Assembly: GCA_013314815.1 (NCBI GenBank)
Contig: JABUEY010000026.1
Location: forward strand, 1-36,968
DNA: 36,968 bases
Reading direction: 5' to 3'
DNA from: Syntrophobacteraceae bacterium
Lineage (GTDB): Bacteria > Desulfobacterota > Syntrophobacteria > Syntrophobacterales > Syntrophobacteraceae
This document shows, in pieces, positions 8,259 through 16,755 of this stretch. How positions within the stretch are numbered: position 1 is the first letter of the stretch; every line of letters starts with the position of its first letter. The position numbers and the translations under genes are program-made. Under the pieces are notes generated by a model. It was not told the DNA's origin. It saw nothing but the letters and a program-made list of their open reading frames with translations, and searched no databases.

Positions 8259-9593
8259 TCAGAGAAGCCCGGCAATGCTTACCGTGCGGTCTCCGAGCAT
8301 GTTTGTATAGCTGCCCAGTTCGTTGTCGTACCATCCGTATATCACTGCCTGAGTAACCGGCACTTCGAGTATTTTTTCCTGCTGGGAAGCGCTGAGTTGC
8401 CCTCCCGCGGTTTTTTCGATCTGGGAGATGTCCAGGTTCACCGACGGATTGCCGCTCCCGAGAGAACTCAAGTACTCGCAGGCGCTCAGAACGCGCTGCA
8501 TGTCAATGCGCACCGCTGATGTGCGGGTATGGTTTTCGTGGCCCTCGATCACCGCCGCCGCTCGAGGCAATCCCACAATGTCCGACGAAACATTCTGTTC
8601 CTCGGAATAGACCAGGTATCCTTCCGGGTAATGCATTACGGCTTCTTTGTATATATTATTGATTTTCTGTCGATTGATCGGATTTCTCATGCTCTCGTCC
8701 TGGATCATCATGACGAGGATGATGAGAGAGCCGGTGGTCACGGGAACACGCACCGATTCGGCGATGAACCCGATGCGTTTCATTTCGGGTATAACGAGCC
8801 CAAGAGCCTTGGCAGCCCCGGTGCTGGTAAGGATGATGTTGTTGAACACGGAACGGTTCTTACGCAGATCGGTGGCATTGGACTTGGGAGCCCGGTCGAG
8901 CACCTGCTGCGAGCTCGTGGCGGCATGCACGGTTGTCATGGACGCCGACAGGATCCTCCTGGCCCCAAAGTAATCCAGGAGCGGTTTGACCATGTACGAA
9001 AGACATGTGGTGGTGCACGAGGCATTGGATACGATCAGGTGCTTCTTGGGGTCGTAATCCGTATCGTTTATGCCCATGACCGTGGTAACCGCATCCGCCG
9101 GCATCTCCCTGCTCTTGTCCTTGATCTTGAAGGGCGCCGAAACAATGACTTTCTTGGCTCCCGCAACCAGGTGCCCCCGACACGAACCCCTGGAATCGTC
9201 AGGGGGAACAGTGGGATCCACAAAAGCGCCCGTCGCATCCACAACGATTTCCACTCCATGATCCCGCCAGCCGATGGCCGAAGGATTTCTGGCCTTGCGA
9301 AGGAAGGTGGTTTTCACTCCGTTGATCACCATGCTCCCTTCTTTTTCGTTCAGCTGTTCGATCACCCTGCCGGCCCGGCAGCCGTGCAGAAAGGTGTGAA
9401 GTGTCCCGTAAGTCGAATCCTTTTCGACAAAGTGAGCGATGTCCTCGAGACGGGTTCCTACTTCGCGTCCTATGTTTACGACCAGTTCGGAGAAATAGCG
9501 ACGTTCGACGTGGTGCCAGATGGAAAGCTTCGAGATCCGTCCAAGACCGTTTATTCCGAGTTTCATCGGCACCATGGTTTCTTGATTGCTCAT
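8259..9593 (-). CDS. Divergent GAPDH-family dehydrogenase (444 aa)
   Basis: This is a second GAPDH homologue, about 110 residues longer than the neighbouring gap product. Catalytic residues are kept: Cys193 in NASCTTTC and His223 in TTVHA, plus STGAAKALG and WYDNELGSY. It departs from the canonical enzyme in the cofactor site: the nucleotide loop reads INGLGRISK, with Ser in place of the third Gly, and the Asp of VAIND is replaced by VNIGR. Extra length comes from insertions around residues 45-145 and 310-400. It resembles the long GAPDH-like paralogs known in some gammaproteobacteria. I infer altered cofactor preference (possibly NADP) or a different aldehyde substrate. GGAGGAG precedes the ATG. 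It lies between the dikinase-like gene and gap. Confidence 0.85.
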   Translation of the reverse strand: MSNQETMVPMKLGINGLGRISKLSIWHHVERRYFSELVVNIGREVGTRLEDIAHFVEKDSTYGTLHTFLHGCRAGRVIEQLNEKEGSMVINGVKTTFLRKARNPSAIGWRDHGVEIVVDATGAFVDPTVPPDDSRGSCRGHLVAGAKKVIVSAPFKIKDKSREMPADAVTTVMGINDTDYDPKKHLIVSNASCTTTCLSYMVKPLLDYFGARRILSASMTTVHAATSSQQVLDRAPKSNATDLRKNRSVFNNIILTSTGAAKALGLVIPEMKRIGFIAESVRVPVTTGSLIILVMMIQDESMRNPINRQKINNIYKEAVMHYPEGYLVYSEEQNVSSDIVGLPRAAAVIEGHENHTRTSAVRIDMQRVLSACEYLSSLGSGNPSVNLDISQIEKTAGGQLSASQQEKILEVPVTQAVIYGWYDNELGSYTNMLGDRTVSIAGLL

Positions 9594-9638
9594 AAGCTCT
9601 CCTCCAGAATTTTTACTATGAACCTAAGGACCAACTGC

Positions 9639-9658
9639 CTCGATGTCAAAACATCGAG
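9639..9658. promoter_or_regulatory. Intercistronic hairpin between the dikinase-like gene and the long GAPDH gene
   Basis: CTCGATGT and ACATCGAG form a perfect 8-bp stem around a 4-nt loop in the 143-nt spacer. No T-tract follows on either strand. It may protect or punctuate the polycistronic message. Confidence 0.3.
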
Positions 9659-9736
9659 CCTGCCCGGGAAGACTGCCCCGAGCGTCTACTGCAGCCGCTC
9701 CTTGAGAACAGTGTTTCTTCATTCAGGACCTGGGAT

Positions 9737-12700
9737 TCAGGCGGACATGTCCACCTGTTCGGTTTCATGATCACCTACATAGATGGCTCCACTTCGGCCG
9801 TCTATGCCGATGATGTCCCCCGTACGCAGCACATGCCCGTCGATAACACACTTCTTTTCGCTTTCCCAGACTTTCATCTTGCTGAATCCGACGACACAGA
9901 TCTTTCCCAGCCGGTGTGCGACGATAGCGGCGTGGGACGTCGCGCCCCCTTTCCCCGTAAGAATGCCATCGGCAATGGAGATCTCGCGTATATCATCAGG
10001 CACCGTGTCTGAGCGGATGAGAATGATCGGCCTGTCCACGCGATCCTCGCGAAGCCGCTGAATGGAATCGAGGTCAAAGGCCACCGCACCCGACAGGGCG
10101 CCTCCACTGACCCCGATGCCGTTGCCAACATACCCGGCATGCAGTTTGTCCGAAGGCTTGAAAACAGGATAAACCCGCTTGATTCGGGGAGCCATGTTCC
10201 GTGACTGCAGGATGTTGACCCCTTCGGGCCTCGATCCCTGGAATGTGAATTCAACCTCCTGGGGAGCCCAGTTCTGGTCCTCGACAAGGATCTTCGCTAT
10301 TTCGACCAGGCGCTGGTAGACCCTCGGGAACAGGGTTTCCAGGGAAAAGGCCTTGCGTTCTCCCTCCCTCATGCGCTGTTTTTCGGAAAGCGGCAGGGTT
10401 TCCACAAGACCCCCGACCACGTCCTCCCCCTGGTTGCCCAGAGTGAAGTCGCCCACGGGGTCCACCTGGTCTTCGGAAGTCCAGGGTGTATGGGTGAACA
10501 TGACTCCCGCCCCCGACTGGGTGTCCAGGTTGCCGAACACCATCGCTTGAATGGTCACGGCGGTTCCCCAGTTTTCGGACAGCCCCATGATCTCCCTGTA
10601 AGTGACGGCCTTGGGTGAATACCAGGATGCCATGACCTGCCGAATCGCAGTGAACAACTGCTCCTCCGGAGAATCCGAGAAGTCCACTTTGTGCTTTTCG
10701 AGTACGGACTTGTAGGCGAGAGCCAGTTCCCGGATCTCTTTCGGGAGGAACTCCCTCTTCACATGCCTCCCATAGCGTTTCTTGTGGATATTCATTATGG
10801 CGTCGAATTCGTCTCTCTGTATATCGAAAGACATGGCCCAGGACTGGATGAACCTCCTGTAATTGTCCCATGCGAACCAGGCCTCCCCCGTCTGCTGGAT
10901 CAGCCCCTCGACGATTTCCTCGTTGATTCCCACGTTGAGGAAGGTGTTCATCATGCCCGGCATGGACACGGCCGAACCGCTTCGAACGGACAGCAGGAGC
11001 GAGTTGCCGGGCACACCGAATTTGCGGCCGGTTTTTCGTTCCAGGTGATGCACGTGGGTCATGACCCGCTCCCGGAAGTCCTCGCGGGAATGAGAGAAGC
11101 TCTCGATCACACTGCGGCACCTGAAGTACTCCGTCGTGATGACAAAGGCCGGGGGCACGTTGATACCCAGGTCGTGCAGCTTCGCCAGGGTGAATCCCTT
11201 GTTGCCCAGATGGATGAGGTCGTACGTCCTGGGGTTGGGATTACAGACTGACGTTATGGTCTTTTCCGGGTCGTAGCTCAACAGCAGATCGAGCTTGTTC
11301 GTGCTGAGTTCCTCGCGCTGGGTGGCCAGGGTGGTAAGGATGCTGCTGATGAAATGATCGAAGTACTGGAGTCCGAAGGTACGCGCGATGAGATCCCTGA
11401 GGAAGCTTTCGGACACCCGCTGATTTCGCTCCGCAAGAGTCTCCTCCTCCCTGTCGCGCCGGTACCGCGAGAGAAGTCGATGGCCCGTCAGCTGCCTGAT
11501 GATCAGTTCAAGATTCTCTTCGTGAAGGGAATGGTAATGGGTCTGGATGATCTGCTTGATGGCTTCGGAAAATCCACGAAAAAGATCCATGTACTGGGAA
11601 TGAGTGAAGCGGGGGATCTCCAGGGCCTTCATGAAGAGTTCCTTCTGGAGTTCCAGCCGGTTCGAGGTGATCCCGTCGATGGCGAGAGCTTTCATGAAAA
11701 GGGGGAGGAACTTTGCAATCCGGAAAAAGGTGGCCCGCGTAATGAAACTCAAGTTGAACGATAGGATAAGCTCCTCGAAAAGCACATTGGCCAGGTTTTC
11801 AAGGCGGAAAGTGAGACCGAGGGAATCGAATTTCGGTTCATTATAGGAACCGTACATGGACGGAATGTCAACGGCGATGTGTCTTTTGTAATAGATATTC
11901 TCGAGGACCTGAAGCTCGCTTGGGGTGAGGATGACTTCCTTGAGGTTCAGCAGGTAGTTCAGGATGGCATCGAGTTTCACGTAGTTGTCGGGGCTGTCGA
12001 GGGCCTGAAGCAGGGCGGTTGGATCGGGAAGCCCCAGGTTGGCCGCCCGCTGGAGGTGAACATGGATGTCTTTGAAACTCAAAGCGTATTTTTCGTGCAG
12101 CAGCTGGTAGAGCTGGATGATGAGAAAGGCCCGCTGCTTTTCGCGTTCCGATACTCCATCGACTCCATCGATGAGGGAGCGAGTCTCCTCCTCCGAAAGG
12201 TCCAGAAGGTCCTGCACATGGTGGATGGTCCTATTGTCGAACACAGCGCTGAAGATCGCGTGGACCTCGTCCACCAGGGGGCCCGAGGAGACGATTTCGG
12301 GATAGATCTCGGCGGGCACGAGTGCTTTGAGTTTACTCCTGTCCAGGGTGCGCCAGAATTCGATAATAGCCTGGATAAAGGACACGATGACGTTGTTGCT
12401 TTCCACGTGGCTTTGTTTGCGCAGGAAATGGATCAACCTGTCGCTTCTGCCCGTCAGTTCGTCCACATCCGTGGACACGGTTCTCAGCTGCCCTTCGGCA
12501 CCGATCTGGTTGAAATAGACGGGGAAGATCTTTGCCAGCTGCTTCACCATGTTGTACACGGGCCGGATGGGTGCGTGGAGTAGGCTGCTGACGTCCTTTT
12601 GAAAGAGGTCGGTATCCTTGATGTAGATCCCGCCAAGGGAGAGATTCACGATGAGAGCCGAGAGCAGCATCCTTGTGCGTTCGGGATTCTTCTTGATGAT

Positions 12701-13993
12701 ATCCAGCCAGATGCGGACATTGGGCAGATGTGCGGGGTTTACCTCGACCTGCCAGTGCCGGCTGACCCCCCCCAGCTGAGGCGTTTGAAAGCCCATTCGC
12801 ACGATGTGTTTGAGGAAGAAGTCGATGAGGTGCGGGTCTCCCGTGTCGGTTACTTCCATGCCGATGGTCCGAATGATCTGGAGTGCGGCTTCGGGATAGT
12901 TCCGGAAGCAGACACCGAGCACCTCGAAGATCTTTTCCAGGAAACTTTCGAGGGTGTCGCGCGGTTCCTGTTTGAGCCATTTGGCGATGTCGAAGTTGAT
13001 TTCCCGCAGCGTTTCTTCATGAATCCCCTCGAGGCCGCGCACTTCCATGATTTTGAGGCGCATGAGTATACTGTAGTGGGTGTTGCGCGCCGAGTCTTCG
13101 AAGCATTTCAGCTTTTCGGGCAGCTTGAAGTAGGTGCGCACGACCTCATGGAAGTCGGGCAGGGAGCACAGCCTTTCCACGGCAATCTTGTGATCGCTTT
13201 CGGGCACGATTTCCCCGTCGAGGATTCGCAGGTATTCCTTGTAGCGGGCATGCCCCAGAGGAGCACACAGCTCCATCCATGGCGCCGAATCCGACGGCTT
13301 CTGCCCCTGCTGCAGAAGCCACTCACAGGGATCTTCCCTCGACAGCCAGAACCGGCAGGTTTCCATGAGCAGGCGGCTCAGCAGGCTTCGAAGCTCCAGG
13401 AACGACTCGGACCGCGTCCACACTCGCAGAAGCTTAGCCGCAAGCCGCCTGGGTTGATAAAAACTGCGCATGACATGCTCGAAACAGGCGCCGTCCAGTT
13501 CGGCGACCTGTTGGAGCAGGGATCGCAATATGCCTTCGTGGCACCCGGTGATGGCTTCGAAGGAGGCGTCGACATCGGCCGTGGTCATCCCTTGGGGCAT
13601 GGGCCGCGCGATTTCGTCGGGCATTTCGTCGACGATCCGGAGCCAGAAATCCAGCAGATGGTCCGCCGCGGGACTCTGGACCTCGATCCGTTCGGACTGC
13701 CTGAGGGCTTCGAGGAGAATGTGGGAAAGCAGGTAGATCACGCCTCCATTGAGAGGATGGTTCTTGTAGAGGCGCATGTTGGAGATGGCGTATCGCTTGG
13801 TCTCCTGTATGACGTAGGTCCAGTTCCTGTAGCGATGATGATATTCGAGCAGGAGCTCCCGTGCCTGCTGTTCCTTCCCGGCGTAACCTTTCACCGCTTC
13901 AGAAAGGATCTCGAACAGGCGTGGAACCTCCACCTCGACCTTGGTGATGTCCATGTTCTTGGTTAGAGCATCGGATTCAATTCCGTAAAGCAT
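9737..13993 (-). CDS. PPDK-like ATP-grasp/phosphohistidine protein without a PEP-binding barrel (1418 aa)
   Basis: Three regions are visible. Residues 1-915 are long, mostly helical by composition, and match no family I recognise. Residues about 917-1270 are the ATP-grasp domain of pyruvate phosphate dikinase: GNKGFTLAKL, SVRSGSAVSMPGMMNTFLN, WGTAVTIQAMVFGN, NQGEDVVGG and an EVEFT segment before LQSRN. Residues about 1285-1405 are the swivelling phosphohistidine domain, with GGATSHAA and His1354. The protein ends 64 residues after that His, so the C-terminal PEP/pyruvate TIM barrel (about 400 aa in PPDK) is absent. It could form phospho-His from ATP but has no obvious site to make PEP; the acceptor is unknown. 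AAGGA precedes the ATG. Genomic neighbours are the long GAPDH gene downstream and rimI and EIIA-Man upstream. Confidence 0.85.
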   Translation of the reverse strand: MLYGIESDALTKNMDITKVEVEVPRLFEILSEAVKGYAGKEQQARELLLEYHHRYRNWTYVIQETKRYAISNMRLYKNHPLNGGVIYLLSHILLEALRQSERIEVQSPAADHLLDFWLRIVDEMPDEIARPMPQGMTTADVDASFEAITGCHEGILRSLLQQVAELDGACFEHVMRSFYQPRRLAAKLLRVWTRSESFLELRSLLSRLLMETCRFWLSREDPCEWLLQQGQKPSDSAPWMELCAPLGHARYKEYLRILDGEIVPESDHKIAVERLCSLPDFHEVVRTYFKLPEKLKCFEDSARNTHYSILMRLKIMEVRGLEGIHEETLREINFDIAKWLKQEPRDTLESFLEKIFEVLGVCFRNYPEAALQIIRTIGMEVTDTGDPHLIDFFLKHIVRMGFQTPQLGGVSRHWQVEVNPAHLPNVRIWLDIIKKNPERTRMLLSALIVNLSLGGIYIKDTDLFQKDVSSLLHAPIRPVYNMVKQLAKIFPVYFNQIGAEGQLRTVSTDVDELTGRSDRLIHFLRKQSHVESNNVIVSFIQAIIEFWRTLDRSKLKALVPAEIYPEIVSSGPLVDEVHAIFSAVFDNRTIHHVQDLLDLSEEETRSLIDGVDGVSEREKQRAFLIIQLYQLLHEKYALSFKDIHVHLQRAANLGLPDPTALLQALDSPDNYVKLDAILNYLLNLKEVILTPSELQVLENIYYKRHIAVDIPSMYGSYNEPKFDSLGLTFRLENLANVLFEELILSFNLSFITRATFFRIAKFLPLFMKALAIDGITSNRLELQKELFMKALEIPRFTHSQYMDLFRGFSEAIKQIIQTHYHSLHEENLELIIRQLTGHRLLSRYRRDREEETLAERNQRVSESFLRDLIARTFGLQYFDHFISSILTTLATQREELSTNKLDLLLSYDPEKTITSVCNPNPRTYDLIHLGNKGFTLAKLHDLGINVPPAFVITTEYFRCRSVIESFSHSREDFRERVMTHVHHLERKTGRKFGVPGNSLLLSVRSGSAVSMPGMMNTFLNVGINEEIVEGLIQQTGEAWFAWDNYRRFIQSWAMSFDIQRDEFDAIMNIHKKRYGRHVKREFLPKEIRELALAYKSVLEKHKVDFSDSPEEQLFTAIRQVMASWYSPKAVTYREIMGLSENWGTAVTIQAMVFGNLDTQSGAGVMFTHTPWTSEDQVDPVGDFTLGNQGEDVVGGLVETLPLSEKQRMREGERKAFSLETLFPRVYQRLVEIAKILVEDQNWAPQEVEFTFQGSRPEGVNILQSRNMAPRIKRVYPVFKPSDKLHAGYVGNGIGVSGGALSGAVAFDLDSIQRLREDRVDRPIILIRSDTVPDDIREISIADGILTGKGGATSHAAIVAHRLGKICVVGFSKMKVWESEKKCVIDGHVLRTGDIIGIDGRSGAIYVGDHETEQVDMSA

Positions 13994-14162
13994 CAGCGTC
14001 GATCCTTGTCAAAAGGAGAAGTCCGGTCTCCGTCATTGCCGCACAGAACTGAGGAGGAGTAACAGAACCGGGTCCTGTGAATACAAAGCGCCGCGGCTGC
14101 CTCATGGCGATCACACGCCACGGAAGCCGGGCAGCGGCGGGATCTTCCATCGTGCGCGATTT

Positions 14163-14714
14163 TCATGCCAAGGCAGGAAAGAGATCCCTGATGTTCAGTT
14201 CCATGAGAATCGCTGGTTCCTTCAGTATCCCGTAATAGCCGGGGCGCTCGCCGACCTGTCGAAAACCCAGGCTTTCATAAAGTGCCCTTGCGGCGTTGTT
14301 GCTCCTCCTCACCTCGAGAACGGCCGATTCGGCACCGCTTTCCAGGGCGCTCCTGAGTGCCTGGCACAGGAGCGCCCTGCCGATGCCCTGCCGGCGATAG
14401 GCCTTGTGGACGGCGATATTGAGAATCTGTATTTCGTCCGCCACGCGCCAGTAGACCAGGTAACCGACCACCCATCCGCCGTGTTCCGAGTCCACCCTGG
14501 TGGATCCCCCCGGAATGGTCGGGCATCTTCCGCGAACGCGGGCGGCCAGAATGTGCGAATGCAGCTTTTTCAATTCCCGGGCGAAAGACTCCTCGGTCCA
14601 GGGTTCCAGGTGGCTGTCCCTCTCGATTTCCATAACGGAAGGGATATCGGCAGGCAACAGGGGAACCATCTCGATGCACAAAGGCACGATGCCCGCCCCA
14701 CAGACCGGATTCAT
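14163..14714 (-). CDS. rimI: Ribosomal-protein-alanine N-acetyltransferase (GNAT), RimI-like
   Basis: RimI acetylates the N-terminal Ala of ribosomal protein bS18 in E. coli. The 183-aa product has the GNAT fold features: an N-terminal PADIPSVMEIERDSHLEPWTEESF segment typical of RimI, the beta-4 region DEIQILNIAV, the acetyl-CoA pyrophosphate loop YRRQGIGRAL, and NNAARALYESLGFRQVGERPGYY. The chosen ATG overlaps the EIIA-Man stop (ATGA), showing translational coupling; an internal Met16 is an alternative start nearer the usual family length. The substrate is inferred from homology; other GNAT roles cannot be excluded. Confidence 0.85.
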   Translation of the reverse strand: MNPVCGAGIVPLCIEMVPLLPADIPSVMEIERDSHLEPWTEESFARELKKLHSHILAARVRGRCPTIPGGSTRVDSEHGGWVVGYLVYWRVADEIQILNIAVHKAYRRQGIGRALLCQALRSALESGAESAVLEVRRSNNAARALYESLGFRQVGERPGYYGILKEPAILMELNIRDLFPALA

Positions 14715-15145
14715 GGCGTCCTCGCGGACCGGGCAAGCACTTCACTGGCAAGGGAAATGTGCCTCTGTCCGTACTCCTTCACCAGCGCGGCAGCCTCAAC
14801 GAGAGTGTGATCTGCCCGGCAGCCTGCGAGTTTGATCAGCATGGGCAGATTCATCCCGCACACGACTTCCACCTTCGGACCCAGGAACGACAGGCTGATA
14901 TTGGCGGGAGTTCCCCCGAAGAGGTCGGTGAGAATGAGTACCCCTTTACCTTTGTCCACCTCCCGGATGGCATCTCTCAATGCCTTGACCATCTCCTCCA
15001 CCGGTTGATCCGGTTTGAAGCTCAACGCGCGGCACGCCTCCAGTTTGCCCACTATGAGTTCGGCGGCCTGCAGCATCTCATCGGCCACCCTGCAGTGTGA
15101 AACCGCGACGACTCCTATGAGCTCATTCCGGTCTTCCCTGGACAT
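14711..15145 (-). CDS. PTS EIIA component, mannose family
   Basis: This 144-aa single-domain protein matches mannose-type EIIA, a phospho-carrier that takes phosphate from HPr. The acceptor His17 lies in GVVAVSHC, and the LTDLFGGTPANIS motif and CGMNLPML segment are characteristic. The frame opens with TTG at 15163, but GAGAGG is well placed before ATG 15145, only 10 nt after the rapZ stop, so that start is chosen. No EIIB, EIIC or EIID for a mannose permease is near. With RapZ and PtsN in the neighbourhood, a regulatory rather than transport role is more likely. HPr and Enzyme I genes, often next in this cluster in related bacteria, are not in this window. Confidence 0.88.
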   Translation of the reverse strand: MSREDRNELIGVVAVSHCRVADEMLQAAELIVGKLEACRALSFKPDQPVEEMVKALRDAIREVDKGKGVLILTDLFGGTPANISLSFLGPKVEVVCGMNLPMLIKLAGCRADHTLVEAAALVKEYGQRHISLASEVLARSARTP

Positions 15146-15155
15146 GCGGTACCTC

Positions 15156-16028
15156 TCATTCAAGATGGATATCCCGGTGGAATTCGGTCACGAAGTACTG
15201 GTTTTCTCTCAATACGAAAGCGATCCTGTCGGCTATGACCACCGAACGATGTTTGCCTCCCGTACATCCGATGGCAATCGTGAGATAGCGTTTCCCTTCC
15301 TTAATATAGCAGGGAATCAGCTTGAGGACGAGTCCGCTGTACTCGGTTATGAATTTCGTGGCTGCCGGCCACTGGAGGACCCATTCCCTCACCTGTTCGG
15401 TGCTGCCGTCATAGTCCTTGAGGTCCTCGACGAAATAGGGATTGGGAAGAAAGCGCACATCCATCACCATGTCCGCCTCGAAAGGCAACCCGTATTTGAA
15501 TCCGAAGGAAAGCAGTTGAATGCTCAGCAGTTCCTTTTCATTTACCAGGGAATAGGTTCGAGTGATATAAGCCTTCAGTTGATGGACACTGAAATCGCCG
15601 GTGTCCAGTATGCGGGTTGCCCGGGTGCGCAGAGCCCGCAGTTGTTCGCGTTCGTGCTGGATGGCATTTACCAGGATGGACTCGGAAGCGGCTACGGGGT
15701 GCACTCGGCGAGTCTGACTGTATCGGCGCTGAAGAATATCGATGGGCGCCTCGAGGAAAATAATATCCAGTTTGTAGCCGGCGGATTCGATATCCTTGAA
15801 GATCCTGTCATAATCCTTGAGAAACTTGCGTTCTCTGATATCGATGCCCAGTGCCACCCTCTGTATGTCCGGCATATCCCGCTCACAGAGTGCCAGAAAA
15901 TCAGGGAGAAGAGGTACGGGAAGGTTGTCGATGCAGAAGTAGCCGAGATCCTCGAATGCCTTGATCGCCGTACTTTTGCCTGAGCCTGAAAGACCGGAGA
16001 CGATAACCACGTAAGGTTTTCCCGTCAT
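15156..16028 (-). CDS. rapZ: RNase adapter / nucleotide-binding protein RapZ (YvcJ family)
   Basis: This 290-aa protein has the Walker A motif SGLSGSGKST (residues 11-20), the FCIDNLPVPLL segment, and the C-terminal IGCTGGKHRSVVIADRIA signature, all typical of RapZ. In E. coli, RapZ binds the small RNA GlmZ, guides RNase E cleavage and so controls glucosamine-6-phosphate synthase; in other phyla its target is unknown. It is first in a tight run with EIIA-Man and rimI. In many Proteobacteria rapZ lies by ptsN and rpoN, and here ptsN-hpf-rpoN lies directly upstream in the same direction. Confidence 0.93.
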   Translation of the reverse strand: MTGKPYVVIVSGLSGSGKSTAIKAFEDLGYFCIDNLPVPLLPDFLALCERDMPDIQRVALGIDIRERKFLKDYDRIFKDIESAGYKLDIIFLEAPIDILQRRYSQTRRVHPVAASESILVNAIQHEREQLRALRTRATRILDTGDFSVHQLKAYITRTYSLVNEKELLSIQLLSFGFKYGLPFEADMVMDVRFLPNPYFVEDLKDYDGSTEQVREWVLQWPAATKFITEYSGLVLKLIPCYIKEGKRYLTIAIGCTGGKHRSVVIADRIAFVLRENQYFVTEFHRDIHLE

Positions 16029-16206
16029 GCCGCAGATCCCTGTGAGAGAGAAGGATAGTTTATAGAGGAAGCTTATAGAGACGGTTATTATTACGTCGGG
16101 AGAAACAAGGCAAACATTAACCGCAGTGCGCCGGGATGGGATGGAATACAGGAAAGCGGTCCCGGCCGAACTTCACTTCCCGTCTATTGGCTGCCTGCAT
16201 CCGGTT

Positions 16207-16668
16207 TCAGAAGTCTTCATCCTCCTGCTCAATGATGGCATAGATTTCTTCTGTGTTCGTAACCTTGCCAAGTCTTTTGCGGACGGAACCGTTTTTCAGA
16301 AGCCTTGCGATCTTTGCAAGGACACGCAGGTGGACTCCCGCACAGGTCTCGGGAGCCACCAGGAGAAAGAACAGGTGCACAGGCTTGCCGTCCATGGAGT
16401 CGAAGTCGACTCCAGGAGTCGACCGTCCGAAAGACAGGACAAGCTGGTCCAGGTCTCTCAGTTTTCCGTGCGGTATTGCGATCCCATCTCCTATGCCGGT
16501 ACTTCCCAGGCGCTCTCGATCCAGCAATACCCCCATGAGTCGCTCGCGGTTCATGTGGGGTTTGTGTTTGAGCAACGCATCGATGAGTTCTTCCAGCACC
16601 TGCTTCTTGGTCGTTCCCTTGAGTTCAGGAATGATCGATTCGTGAGCAAGGATATCCGCGATTCTCAT
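16207..16668 (-). CDS. ptsN: Nitrogen-regulatory phosphocarrier EIIA-Ntr
   Basis: This 153-aa protein is a stand-alone EIIA-Ntr. The phospho-acceptor His67 lies in GIGDGIAIPHGKL, and the HLFFLLVAPETCAGVHLRVLA region is typical. In Proteobacteria PtsN is phosphorylated by the PTS-Ntr chain and regulates K+ transport, stress and nitrogen responses. It lies directly downstream of hpf and rpoN, the classical order. GAGG sits very close to the chosen ATG, so the exact start is not certain, but the fit to family length is good. Confidence 0.94.
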   Translation of the reverse strand: MRIADILAHESIIPELKGTTKKQVLEELIDALLKHKPHMNRERLMGVLLDRERLGSTGIGDGIAIPHGKLRDLDQLVLSFGRSTPGVDFDSMDGKPVHLFFLLVAPETCAGVHLRVLAKIARLLKNGSVRKRLGKVTNTEEIYAIIEQEDEDF

Positions 16669-16755
16669 TCATACCTCATGTTCGTCTGTTGATCTCGCTG
16701 GAATCATCGAGTCCACCTGGAAATTCGCATTTCAGGGTCCGACACCGAACGCCGC

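Noticed and set aside
8529-9770. 413-codon plus-strand open frame opposite the long GAPDH gene
   Set aside because: Its composition is that of an antisense shadow; the minus-strand frame has clear GAPDH motifs.
12599-13966. 455-codon open frame on the plus strand opposite the dikinase-like gene
   Set aside because: It is a GC-driven shadow of the real minus-strand gene, without family resemblance or a ribosome site.
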